The translations under genes were made by a program, and so were the position numbers. 64,000 nucleotides of DNA from Monosiga brevicollis MX1 (lineage: Eukaryota; Opisthokonta; Choanoflagellata; Craspedida; Salpingoecidae), in NCBI RefSeq assembly GCF_000002865.3, contig NW_001865058.1, forward strand, positions 77,832 to 141,831. The letters run 5' to 3'. Of the stretch, positions 26,601-40,043 are shown piece by piece. The notes beneath the pieces are model-generated. The model was not told the origin of the DNA and did no database searches. It saw only the letters and a list, made by a program, of their open reading frames with translations. Numbering within the stretch: the first letter of the stretch is position 1; the number at the start of each line of letters is the position of its first letter.

Positions 26601-29600
26601 CGCTAGCTTGAGCCCGATTGACTTTGTCGCAGCGGATCTGCAAGCCACTTGCACCAGCGACATCCGTGGCGGGTGTCAAGTCACGTTTGCCGTGCCGGCT
26701 CCATGGTTCGCTGATGCTGGGGGACTGGTTCGCTCGGCGGCTCTCAGGAATGCCGATGGCACGCTTGCCGCCCATATCTCGCTGTATCCCAGTGTCAACG
26801 CGAGTGCGCAGCCCGAGGCGACGGCCGCCGGTATTGTAGCCATCGGACAGATGCGTCGTGCGCGCCCAGGTACGACCTACGACGTCACCTTTCGTGTCGT
26901 CGTGCCTCACAACAGAAAGCTGGGTGGTTTGACACTTTCAATCGTGTCCCCCGACACCCTGGTTGTGGATTTGCGTGCGGCCACCGTGACTAAGCTCTTC
27001 TCGGACCTGACGCTGCAGAGCGCTGCCGGTAATGGTACCCGGCTGGTGCTAGCGGGTGTCTTTGCAACGGCACCAGAAGAGCGCGTCATTGAGCTGGTGC
27101 GCATAGCTTTTCCCGTGGCATCGCAGGCTGAAGCTGGTCCGCTGGTCCTTAATATGACACTTGTCAGCCTGGTTGATGATGCAGCCAATGAACTGGTGGC
27201 CGATACACCCATAGCGGTCTTGGATGCAGCAGACTCGCTGGCTGGACTGTCGAGCACGGTGCGAAGCGATGGTCGCTTACGCATTCTGCTAGACAGCGAG
27301 GAACCCGTGGCTGTCTTTGTGGCAGGAACCGACCAGCCGCATCACCTCAATTGGGCGCAGCTTGAGGCTGGGGCCACCCCGCCTCAGGGTAACCTGCAAT
27401 CACGCACACTGTCATCTTGGGGGGCGGAGACAGCTCCAGCTCGACACTGCACCAGCAACGAAGACTCGCTCACGCTTGCCCCGGGTTGTGACACATGGAT
27501 TGCAACGGCCAACACGAGCGGTGTCGTGACCATCAATGTTTCGGCCGGCAGTTTGACGGCACAGGTTCGACTTGACGTGGTTGGGCCCACCTTGCCGTTG
27601 ACCCTCATGGCACTGCACCCAGCGACGGCTTTTGCCCGCTCCAGCGTGGAGTTGCGTGCCATTAACGGAACAGATCTTTTCCAGGTGGCGGACTTGGTAT
27701 TAAGCACGCGCTGGCGTGGCTTTGCGACCAACGTTCAGCTACCCATTGGTAGCACTGGTCGTCAGCTCGTTTGCATCGGTGACGACGTCGGTCTTCGTCT
27801 CGTTAACGATACCATTTCCGTCTCTGCACCTGGTATCTGTCGACTAGCAATACACGTTGATGGGCAAGCCATTAGTACCGAAATTGTCCTCACAGTTAAC
27901 GACACCAACCCTGTTCAACCTCGCGGCGTTATTGCGCATGTTGTGACGGGGCTGGAGTCCGAAGATCCAGCCGTTTGGTCTAGTTACACTGACGTTAGCA
28001 CTGCAGCAGTTTGGCCCAATGCAAACTTTTCAAAGGAGGGTCAGCAGGGCCGCCTGGCTGTATACGGCGCACTGAGCGACGGCAGCATCCTGCCCCTGTC
28101 TTTGGGCACCGGGCCGAACACGGTAGTCCCTAGCCTGCGTCAAGCCGCAGCGGGCGTCGTCCAGCTGGCTCTTGACACTTATCGTGTCGACAGCAACGCC
28201 CCAAACGCGTCTCTTGACTCCGCATGGTTGGGCGCTTCAAACACAACTGTGGCTCGCGGGGAGGTTCGGTTTCAAATTGCACTGCCGGCTCCGGTGAGCC
28301 TGGAGCTTTTTGTATCAGACGTGCAAATTACCCGCAACGGCAGCGTGGCCGCGCGCTTGGGGGTGGCAACTCAAATCACCGTAACCGTGATCGTACACTA
28401 CGACGATGGTACCCAGCGTGCCGTGCCCAGCACGGACGACCGACTCTCACTCGCAGTAGACGCTGGTCAAGCCATGGTGAGCGGGGCGGAACTTCGGCTC
28501 GTTGCATCGGCTGCGCCCGGCCCCTTTATGCTACGGGCCAACTTCAGCCATGGCAACCTTGCGACGAACCAAACCCTGACAGCAGTTGAGGCGGTCGCGC
28601 TTGCAGGACGGCTGCGCCGCTTTCCCGTGCCAACCGATGTCAATGTGACCAGCCTCGCTCGAATCGGTGCCACGGCGATCTGGCAGCAGGCCCGCGTGGA
28701 GGTCGATGCTGTCCTGTCCGATGGCTCACGCATAGGCGTGTCGCATCGTGATGACGTCGCCGTCGTATCTGCGACGCCTGATCGGGTACAAGTGTCTTGG
28801 CTCTCAAATTTGTACGTGGTGACGCGTTCACCCGGTGGGGCATTTGGCGCGGCTCAGATCTACATGTCTCTGGATACGCTGAATGCCACGCTATCTTTGA
28901 CTGTTCTTGACTCGGCCGTTGCGGTTGCGAGCATTACGGGTCTTAGTTTCCCAACAACGTTTACTGGTTCGGTCGGCACCCAAGCTTTGCCATCATGTTC
29001 TGTCACGCTTGAGGATGGCAGCGAGTTGCCCGCCAGCTTCCTCTTTGACGAGACGACGGGTCACCTGTTGCTTCCTGGCCTGTTTGAGTTTGGTGTTTCG
29101 AACACTGCCAGTGTGACTGTCAACGCCTCGTCGGGCCTCGCGACCCTTCTGGACAACGACATTGTGTCCAATGCGTATGGTGTTCAAGCTGTGCGTGTCG
29201 ATGCCGAACCCGGGGTACGGGAGGCCGTAAGTTTTGCTGCCAACCTGGCAGCTGCGCCAGGTTTGGCTGATATCGGCGCCCAAAGTGGCATCCCATTACC
29301 CACGCTTTCGGTGGGCGACGTGGTGGACGTGCCGCTGCTATTGCATTTTGGCGCCGTGGCGGTGGAGGGGGCTGCTGCTTCTCTTAGCATCTTTTACAAC
29401 GCCACGGCTTGGACTGTGCTGGACGTGGTTGCTGCGCCGGCGTTTGCGGGTATCGTGGCCGCCAACGGTCGCTCCACTGGCGTTGTCAACGCCACCGCCA
29501 TTCTTCAAGGATCGACCGGCGTGTCCGGTCTGCAGCCAGTGCTGCTTCTGACCCTGCGGGCTGAGGTGGCTGGGGATGCAGCGCTCAGCGTGCGTGTGCT

Positions 29601-32600
29601 CTCATTCACTAATCAGGATCAGGCCCCGATTGGAGACGCGGTGCTTCCAGCTCTCGCACCCGCCGCGGCGGTACAGGCCCGTGTCACGCCGGCGGTTCTT
29701 CGCCGTCGCCGCGCCCTTACCTGTTCCCAGACCGAAGCAACGGCCACGTGTCCTGCCTCACGACCGGCGGGTGATGCAGATGGCAACTGTTGCCTTACGC
29801 CATTGGATGTCTTGTATCAGCTTGATTATATCGTGCTCGCCGAGCTGGGCACCCCGTTGGCGGTGGAAGCATTCCAGCTGGCGGGACTGGATGCGGATTT
29901 GGATGGTGTTGTTGCACTATCGGATGCCCTCCTCACGCTGCGGGCGCAGGCTGGCCTCCTTGCCTTTGCGAGTGAACCTTCCGTGGCCGTGCCTGCCTTT
30001 GACGGCTCAGGCTCGTGCATGCTCCAGGTCAATGTGACCCTGTCGGCGGCACAAGACACATTTCTGGCTGTGGGCGAGACTTTTGTGGTCTTTATCCTGC
30101 AGGCGCAGCAAGACCAAGAGCTTGCGGACGGTTTGAGTGCTAGCTGGGTCCACCGGGGTACCTTGCTAGAGCCGCAGGCCGGAAGCTCAACGACCGCCCA
30201 GTTTATCAGAGGCGAATTACTCGAAACGCAGGGCATGACTCGTGCCGTTTTTGGGGTTGAGTTGGACAGCCGTCTGAGCCTGGCACAATTGGGAATATCT
30301 TATTTTCAGGGCAGCAATGCAACCCTTGAGCGGCAGGCTGCCAACCTCGGCCCTTGGGCACGAGACAGCAGCTCAGCTGAGTTGTACGCTGCGCAATCAG
30401 TGCAGCTGATGCTACCCACCGGGGTCATCGAGCGCGTCGTCTCGCCCTATGCACCCCCGATTGTGGTCAACCACACATCCTCAAGCGCGACATGTCGGGC
30501 AGCGCGCCGGTGTGGAGCAGGGGAATACACGGCCGTGAATGCCACGTTGACTTCGGATCCCGTGTGCCAACCAGGACGAACCTGTGCGGCGTTTGAGTTT
30601 GAGACGTCGCCATTGCGGGAGTACGAGAATCGCATCTGTGCCAATGCTAGCGTGTGCGACGCGACCAGCCAGTTTATTGCGGCGCCGTTGACGGCAACCA
30701 CAGATCGCACGTGTGCTACGGCCACACCCTGCAAAGCACACGAATACCAAACCATGCCCAAGCAGGCAGAGACAGATTTTAGCTGTGCCAATGTGACGGA
30801 ATGCAGAGTCGGGGAATACACGTCTGCTTCACCGACAGCGACGTCAAATCGTGTTTGCCAGGCCATTGTCACGTGCGGCCCTGATGAGTATGAAGTGACA
30901 GCGCCCACCAACACCTCGAACCGCGTTTGCGAGCAGGTGCCAATGTCAACGCCCCCAGCTCGGACGGTACCGTCAAGCAATAATCGCACCTCGGCCACTG
31001 GCCTGATCATCATGGGTGCCGTGCTGGGAGGCTTACTGCTTTTGTTTTTGCTGGCACTTCTCATTCTATGGTGCTGGCGTCGACGCCGAGCGAAAAAGCC
31101 AAGTAAACCTGCGGAGACGGGGGATTTGCAGCTATCGCCGCTGGAAATCGAGCAGATTGAGTTGGATAAGCAGGTAGGCTTCTGTTTGATTGTTCTGAAC
31201 TTCTCTGGCTCCCTCTTTCCGGTGCATATCGTCTCGATTCCCAGCCGTTGCATTAATCCGATATTCATCTTGCTCTCGCACCCACCTTGTCGCAGGGATT
31301 CTCGTCACGAGGATCATTTTATCGACGCATGTCTGAGCTGCCGGAAGCCGAACGCCGCGCACAATTGACCCGTCTTGAGGGGGGCACAAATCATCGGCAC
31401 TCGCTGCGGCTCGAGGATGATTTGGACAGCTTCAAGCCACTGACCTTGCAGGAGACTGATACCAACCGTTTGGCCATGACCAATGTCACGTATGAGGATG
31501 TAGAGGGCGAAGCCGAACAAGCCAACCCGGCATATGGGGCCGCCTTGGGGGAGCAGGTCAATCCGGCGTATGGTACAGCATTGGCTAGCGGCTTGGCAAA
31601 TCAGAACCCAGCGTATGCACAGTCCGGCACGCCGGACGGCAATCACGCCTATGACACGGTGCCTGGTGCTCGCCTCGATGCGCAGTACTCGGAGATTGAG
31701 GGCGCATCCGAGCAAGTTAACCCGGCGTATGGCCGCACACCGGACCAGGGTGCGGCTCACTATGAGGTAATTCCCAGAACTCGGCCAACCCTACAACGCC
31801 AATCTGCCTCAAATGCATCTGAGCCCGCATATATGGACAGCCACAGCCTGAGCTATGACGAGATCACGGTGGGTTGGAACGTCCTATTCTTGCCACCGTG
31901 GCCGTGTCTGTGTCCGTGTCTGTGCCGTGCCGGTGTCCGTGGGCTTGAAATGAGCGCCGAAACCAGCTCATGGCTCGTTGTTTGGGGGCAATGTATGTGT
32001 AGTTTTGTTCTGGCAACACCAAGCGGCGCACGCGCGTCATTGCTGCGGGCATGTACGAAGATATCGAGTCTGGAAACATTCTCGTGACGTACGTCTCAGC
32101 TTTACTTGTGGGCTTGTTGGATCAGGGAAGTGCGTGCGTGAATGGTCCCGGCGTTAGTGCTCATCATGCTTGGGTTACAGGGCGACAAAGGAGACGCGTC
32201 GAGCGTTTGCAGCAGATGCCACAAACGTGTCGCATTATGACTTGGTGCCCGCTGCCCGCAGCGGGCCTGGGTATGACGAGGTGCCCGGGCAGCGTGCGCA
32301 ATACTTTGATCCTAAGACTTTGAGCTCAGGTTCGCAAGGGCCGGCTTACTTTGACCCCGCAAAACTGCGTTCACCTGGTGAGTCAACGTGGCGGTGGCCA
32401 GTCACATTGGAACATGCCCGGTGCTCCTCACATTCTGCTCACCAAGTTGCTGTGTGCTCAGCTCCGGAAAGCGAGCAGCCTACGAGCGGGCAGACGGAAT
32501 ACCTGGACGTTCAACCCAACAAGACCTCGGACAAATCTTTTGCCATCGACTTCCGTGCAGGTTATGACGTGCCTACCTTTGAGCCGGGGGACAACGGGGC

Positions 32601-33044
32601 AGGCGCTGGGCTGCCAAACGCCTCACCGAGACGGCCCGAGTATGATGAACCATCCTTTGCTACGGAGGGTCTGTATAGCGACGCGCAAACTCTAGGCCGT
32701 GACAGCGAGTACGAGATGGTGCAGCCACAGGAGTACATGGAAGTGCCACGTACCGCAATCTTGCGCAATCCCTTGTATGCGGGGCTTTTGTGTGATCATG
32801 ACAAGCAGGTGTCACGACAGAACTCTGAGCCGTCCCGACCCCCGTCACGCTCTCGGCCCCCTTTGAGCCGAGGCGACTCCGGGCTGACCCGGCAGCCGTA
32901 CGTTGCTGTTTTGCTTTGTCGGTTGGTGTTGGGTGTACATTATCTCTTGTCGGCTCACACGATCGTGTGTTGCGTGCGTACCCCATGCCTTTCGCCAGGG
33001 TCACACGTCAAAGCAGCACCGCAAGTCAAACCAGCTTGCTGTAA
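23629..33044 (+). CDS. Large single-pass receptor: Cys-rich/cohesin-like/dockerin-like ectodomain, tyrosine-rich tail
   Basis: The start gives a clear signal peptide (LSSLSLLALVVFLSCLAPGRAQA). Short exons (23629-25145) encode a beta-rich N-terminal region. One exon from about 25259 to 31171 then encodes most of the ectodomain: an EGF-like motif (CGGRGNYTNGRCICP, 25565-25610), a PAN/Apple-like stretch (25660-25910), Cys-rich repeats (25915-26270), long beta-sandwich-like segments, and a cohesin-like domain (about 29290-29640). A dockerin-like pair of calcium loops (GDADGNC at 29770 and DADLDG at 29890) follows, then TNFR-like repeats C-x-x-x-EY..T...C (30480-30940). A transmembrane helix (about 31000-31072) is followed by basic residues WRRRRAKK. 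The tail, in exons from 31297 to 33044, contains four NPAY and one NPLY plus about fifteen other acidic-context tyrosines. The last exon, joined in phase, ends QTSLL. There is no kinase domain. It is probably a surface adhesion or signalling receptor phosphorylated by separate tyrosine kinases. N-glycosylation sequons are frequent. Confidence 0.85.
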
Positions 33045-33486
33045 AGCAATGATCAGTTATATTCCGACTACATGACTTTGTATGATTATTATGAAAATGC
33101 CATCATGTCTCGAACACGAAAGCGAGCCCTTGTGCAGAGTCTGACCACGTCTGAGTCGGGCTCAGGCTTAGCGCAAACAACATAGCGAGATATCAATAAT
33201 TGATGCCGTCAAACACGGTCGCAGATCGATTTGTTGATGCAGAGCAGCAGCGCTCCACTCGGCAATAGATTATCAGGAAAACAAGTCAGCCAGAGGTCAG
33301 CAGCAACAAGAGAACTGACAAAACGAAAAAAGGCTGACAAAGAGTGGCACACACTGAAACGTTCTGGGGCTTGCCGAGCGGTCGTGGGCCAGAAAAGCCT
33401 TCCAAAGCAACCTCCCGCAGGGAGCGTTTCATCTTCAGGGCAAAAGCAGCAAGCAGTCTCGCGCAGCGAGAACCAAAGGGCTTTCT
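33045..33486. other. Convergent 3' spacer
   Basis: About 440 bp lie between the receptor stop and the KRR1 stop. The stretch is presumably both 3' UTRs. Nothing else was recognised. Confidence 0.65.
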
Positions 33487-35865
<2,379 letters not shown>

Positions 35866-38174
35866 TCACTTACGAGGACTTCCGGTCGCCTTGCCCGGCA
35901 CAGAAATCTTAAACTCAGACAACAGCTTGCACTTCATACACAGATCGGCAGCGTCAGCCAGGTGAAGCTTCTTCAGCGCAGCCACCAGCTCCTGACGAGA
36001 GTCGTCATCCTCTAAAAAGTCCTCCATGACACGTGCCAAAGCAAAACCATCGTGCTTCTTGTCCATCCTCGAACTTGGCACTGCACCCACGTGACGATAC
36101 GGCTTCAGCGCCCTCGCCTCCACGGCAAAATTGCAGACATAGACAGGGTTGTCGACGAGAAACCGGCCGAGATCAAAATCAATGAGAAAGGCCGCTGGAT
36201 GCCCCTCCCAGGCACTGCAAAAAAGAATGTTGCGAGGGAGAATGTCGCCGTGCACAAAGCCAACGCTGTGTATGGCCTCCAATTGGCGGATGACCTGGGC
36301 CAGTTGCTCGAGCTTGCTGGGGGGCGCCAGCTCCACGTAAGGGTAGCTGAGCACATGCACGGCAGTTGCAAGCTTCGTCACCTTCCACTCCTGATAGAAG
36401 GAGCCCGTCACATCCAGTTGAGCGAGCTTTTCCAGGATTCGGCCGTCGGGCGGGTGGCGGCAATCTGCGGCACGTAAGCCATTGCTCAAAGCACTGCAGA
36501 GGCCTGACAAGCGACCCCAGTAGTCAAAGTGCTTGTACAACACCTCGAGTTGCTTCTCGTCGCTGTAGACCTGCACGCTGGGACCAAACGATTTGTGCAA
36601 TTGCAAATCTTTCTCGCAGAGGTCCTTAAAAGGGCAAGGAAATGGTTGTCGAGGCAAGAATGGCCGCGATCTTGTTCTCTGCGCGTCAGCCAGCAAGCTT
36701 GCCTGATCACCAAGCACAAACTCCTTGCACGCTTGCAAGATGCACTCGACCTGCCTCGAATTTTTGTACAAGCTTGCACACCCGAGGCGCAAAAAAAACA
36801 CTCCGGAATACTTCTTCTTTTTGTTGGCACTGTCAACCCCAAGTGATGGCAGAAATGATGGTAAGACTTTCTCGACCGCCGCCCAGCGCTCACCAGAAAT
36901 CGTCAAGACCAGGTATGCGCTCACATGGTCTCCCACCACGTTGATGTTGACAATGGGCCACTCTGTGGACTTCCGGCCATCCAGTCCATTGGACTCGCTG
37001 TCGCTCTCATACCGTGTAGCAATGGCTCCCAGTCGCTCGAGTTCATTGGCAACCTGTCCTCCATATTGATGGAAAGGCTGCTTGTCCTTTTTGCACTCGC
37101 CCATGACAACAACGTGGTGGTTCTGGTCAAAGCCCGCCCAATCGACATGGGTGTTCTTGTCGCCAATCGAATATTGATGGACAAAGTCCAGGCCAAAGTG
37201 GTGCTGCAGCACGATAGTCAGTCGGGAAGAAATGTCGCTCTCCCGCTGGAGCTGAGACAATCGGGAATGTCGCTCAACATCGACCGCCCACTTGAGGTCT
37301 TCAATCAACTTCTCGTCGATCGTCCGCTTGCCATCCGCGCAAAGCTCATCGATGCGCTTGACGATTTTCGCTGCGTAGTAGTGGTGGCTGCAGGGAAGCT
37401 CTGCGACGATGCAACCGAGCTTTTCATATGCATCGGTCAGAGTCGGGGTAGATGAGGGCGCTACTGAGGGCATCGCGTTAGCAACTGATTCTCTTGTTTG
37501 CCACGTAAAGCCTGCACACGTGCAATCAAAGACGGTCATGTGAGTGCGGTGGCTCACCAACTGTATGCAGGTGCACCCAACAATGACCGACAGCAGACCT
37601 GGAATGGGTGACACACAACGTCAAACACACCTTTCAAGGGAAAATGTTTCTTCATCGTCTGGGGTGAGGTTTCGTTGTTGATAAGACGGACGACAAGGTC
37701 CTCAAATGCATCATCACTGAATGCCATCATCTTCTTTCGCAGGGCCATGTTGTGGGTCGCAGTGAGGCCGCAAAAGATGTTTTCCAAAATTGCGAGCTAG
37801 TGAACGCAGATCAAGTGAGGCTGGCGTGCGCAGAGGTGGTAGGTGGTCTCACAGCGAGACGGAGCACGACAAACCTTTTCACTGCACAACGTCCGTTTCT
37901 TTTCGAGGCGCGCGGCTTTGCGCTCTTCGGCGTACAGCCGCGCAGTTTCGGCCTCGGCCTCGGCTATGCGCGCTTTGGCCTCGGCTTCGCGCGCTCTGGC
38001 CTCGGCTCCGTGCGCTTCGGCTGCTGGCTCTGCGCGCTCTTCGTGTGCTTCGGCTGCTGGCTCTGCTCGGCGCGTTTCAGGCTCACTTTGGGTGGCTTGC
38101 CCTTCGCTTTCAGACTGCCCAGTGGCTCTTTCCACAAGATGCAACCGCTGCAGGTCATCCGATGGATCGTCCAT
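35866..38174 (-). CDS. PD-(D/E)XK nuclease fused to a protein kinase-like domain (Crinkler-effector-like)
   Basis: Three-exon model: 37875-38174, 37631-37796 and 35866-37511, all in phase, 703 residues. Exon 1 encodes a low-complexity Ala/Glu/Arg-rich helix, probably coiled coil (AREAEAKARIAEAEAETARL). The middle has a restriction-endonuclease-like core: VDWAGF followed by VVVMGECKKD and QYGGQVANEL (37060-37160), the D...ExK...Q pattern of the PD-(D/E)XK superfamily. The C-terminal third is kinase-like: AIHSVGFVHGDILPRNILF (catalytic loop with HGD in place of HRD; Asp and Asn kept) and LIDFDLGRF (DFD in place of DFG). A REase plus kinase with DFD is the arrangement reported for C-terminal domains of Crinkler (CRN)-type effectors and related eukaryotic conflict proteins. 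The function proposed, DNA damage or host-directed killing/defence, is inference. A consensus donor (GTAAGTGAG) overlaps the stop codon, so an alternative 3' end is possible. Confidence 0.8.
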
Positions 38175-38391
38175 GATGCGGGATGCCAAAGAGCAACGCC
38201 CCACACCCCTTCCAAGAAAAAGAAAAAAAAAACCAAGAAGAAAAAAATAAAAGAAGAAGAAGAAGAAAAATGCAAGTCGACAAACCTTTCCCGCCATTTC
38301 CAACGGCTTCTTATGCGCTAAAATTAGATGATGGCGGGTCTCACAGTGGTCGAGAACTTTTTTTTTTGTACATGTAATTGTAATTTCGTCG
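38175..38391. promoter_or_regulatory. Short divergent intergenic region with A-rich tract
   Basis: 217 bp separate the nuclease-kinase start (-) from a possible small gene (+). It contains an A/AAG-rich tract (38218-38270) and a T run (38360-38370). Confidence 0.35.
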
Positions 38392-38810
38392 ATGCCGAGT
38401 GCACAGGGTGCCAAGGCCAACAGATCATTGGCCAAGCTCTTGGCTGTCGTGGACAAGTGCACACCTGTCTCCAACGACATTGATGCAAACAAGTCCGTTC
38501 ATTCCTTGACAAGCGTCTGCTCACAGACGCATGAGCTGCGCCGGTAAGCCTCTTGTCGATGCTGGCTGTGTATCCGGATGTATGTTTTTTTTTTTTTTTT
38601 GTACTTTCAACCTTCTGCATCTCGCCCAGCCCCTTGCTGACGCTGTTACTTGGACACAGGTATAACATTTACAAACGAGGCATCTGCACAGCTCGCACCT
38701 CCGGCACCAGCTGTGACAGTTGGCGCCCTGCACCACAGAAGTCTGCGGCAGCCATGCCACAGCATACCACAGCATCCCATGCCATCAAACACGCCAGCTG
38801 CTACATCTAG
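38392..38810 (+). CDS. Possible small hypothetical protein, two exons
   Basis: An ATG at 38392 opens MPSAQGAKANRSLAKLLAV and runs to a good donor (CCG then GTAAGCC) at 38543. The frame closes immediately after it, as expected of a real exon. An acceptor after ggacacag gives a second exon, 38660-38810, in phase, totalling 100 residues. No domain is recognisable. The first exon looks protein-like (helical, balanced composition); the second does not resemble anything known and may be spliced differently. A longer low-complexity continuation through 39200 and a further open exon at 39319-39600 (TFVDPRGQDRL onwards) could belong to the same transcription unit. Confidence 0.35.
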
Positions 38811-38834
38811 CTCTGGAGCTACCGCATCTAAGAC

Positions 38835-38950
38835 ACGCGAGCCTCTGTTGTCCACGCAGACCGAGGCAGCTGCTGCTGTGCATATGCCCAACACGCGAGC
38901 CTCTGTTGTCCACACAGACCGAGGCAGCTGCTGCTGTGCACATGCTCAAC
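38835..38950. repeat. 58-bp tandem duplication (two copies)
   Basis: Two adjacent 58-bp copies begin acgcgagcctctgttgtcca and differ at about three positions. The unit is not a multiple of three, so each copy is read in a different frame. Confidence 0.85.
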
Positions 38951-39711
38951 CACTCGCCGCCGACACCTTGCGATCCCACGGCCCCCAGAGACGGTTTTTC
39001 GTTTGGCACGAGGCGTCACTTACGTGCGCGACACCAGAATCAGCCAGTCAGTAAACGTCGCGTCAGGCGCAGGCAGGTGCTAAATGCGTTTGCCACGCGG
39101 CCGTTGACGCCCACACCTCCGCCAATGGCAGCCGCCATGCCCAATGTAGTGCCGTTGGCTCCAACCTCGCAGGATCAGCCACATCGTCAGAGGTCAAAGG
39201 TAGGATGCCTGCATTTGGACTCCAGCTTGTCGTGGAGCACATCGCACGGCTGTGCGCGCGATGTTGGAAACGCCTCACTGTTTGTGCGCGGCTTTGAAAT
39301 AGATTTCACAAAAACGGTTTCCAGACTTTTGTGGATCCGCGGGGCCAGGATCGGCTGCCAGGGAAGACTGCGGTGACCTTTGCTGCAGTCACCGTGCTCC
39401 CCTCTGGCGTGTCAGCAACCATAGGGCAACCAAACGCTAACCCAGCAGATGATTGGAGAGAGCACAGCCACGAGCAGCAGCCATCGCACCGCAAGAAGAG
39501 GCAGTTGCGACTCGTACAACAACTGGCTGCCACGTCTGATGAACAAGATCCAGCAAGCCAAGCTTCGCAGCGCGAGTTTTCCACAACATCAAGTCATGTA
39601 CACCCGGGCGCGCGCACCACGGGATGCGCGGCGGAGTGTGGGAGTGTTGCCGCTCTGCGTCCAACGCCTCCGGACTCGGGTCTCATTTTTTCCTCTGTTC
39701 GGCCATAATAG

Positions 39712-40043
39712 CTATGCCGCGTCAGTGGGTGCCGTCCACTTTCAAACATCGGCCAAACAGAACAAAGGCATTGAAGAAATGTTCAAGGAACTCACCAAGG
39801 GTGTGTGCCCTTGTTCCTGGCCTGGCCCTCGTCTCTGTTCGCGGGCATCTCCTTTGCCCGACTCGACCCTGGCTGCACCTCACCGCTTATTTTTCGTGCA
39901 CTGCCGTGGCCACGTTTGCAGCCATGCTCGCACAGCACGGTACCACGGACTCTGGGCGTCGACGACGAGATCCACACCGTGTTGAGGTGGAGGAAGACGG
40001 TGGCGCCTCTGCGCAGGCGGCAGCTGGTGGTGGATGCTGCTAA
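39712..40043 (+). CDS. Rab21-like small GTPase, only the last two exons found
   Basis: Exon 39712-39800 encodes YAASVGAVHFQTSAKQNKGI followed by EEMFKELTK. This is the alpha4-beta6-alpha5 end of a Rab G domain, with the G5 motif TSAK; the block most resembles Rab21. The next exon, 39922-40043, joins in phase and encodes a basic/acidic hypervariable tail ending GGGCC, a di-cysteine geranylgeranylation signal for membrane attachment. The G1-G4 motifs (P-loop, DTAGQE, NKxD) are not found between 38400 and 39711 on either strand. The gene is therefore truncated at its 5' side here, either by rearrangement or by assembly error, or it is a pseudogene fragment. The 3' portion itself is intact. Confidence 0.7.

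Noticed and set aside
30447-31268. 273-codon minus-strand frame opposite the receptor
   Set aside because: Antisense shadow of a long GC-rich coding exon; the plus frame has signal, Cys-rich and transmembrane features.
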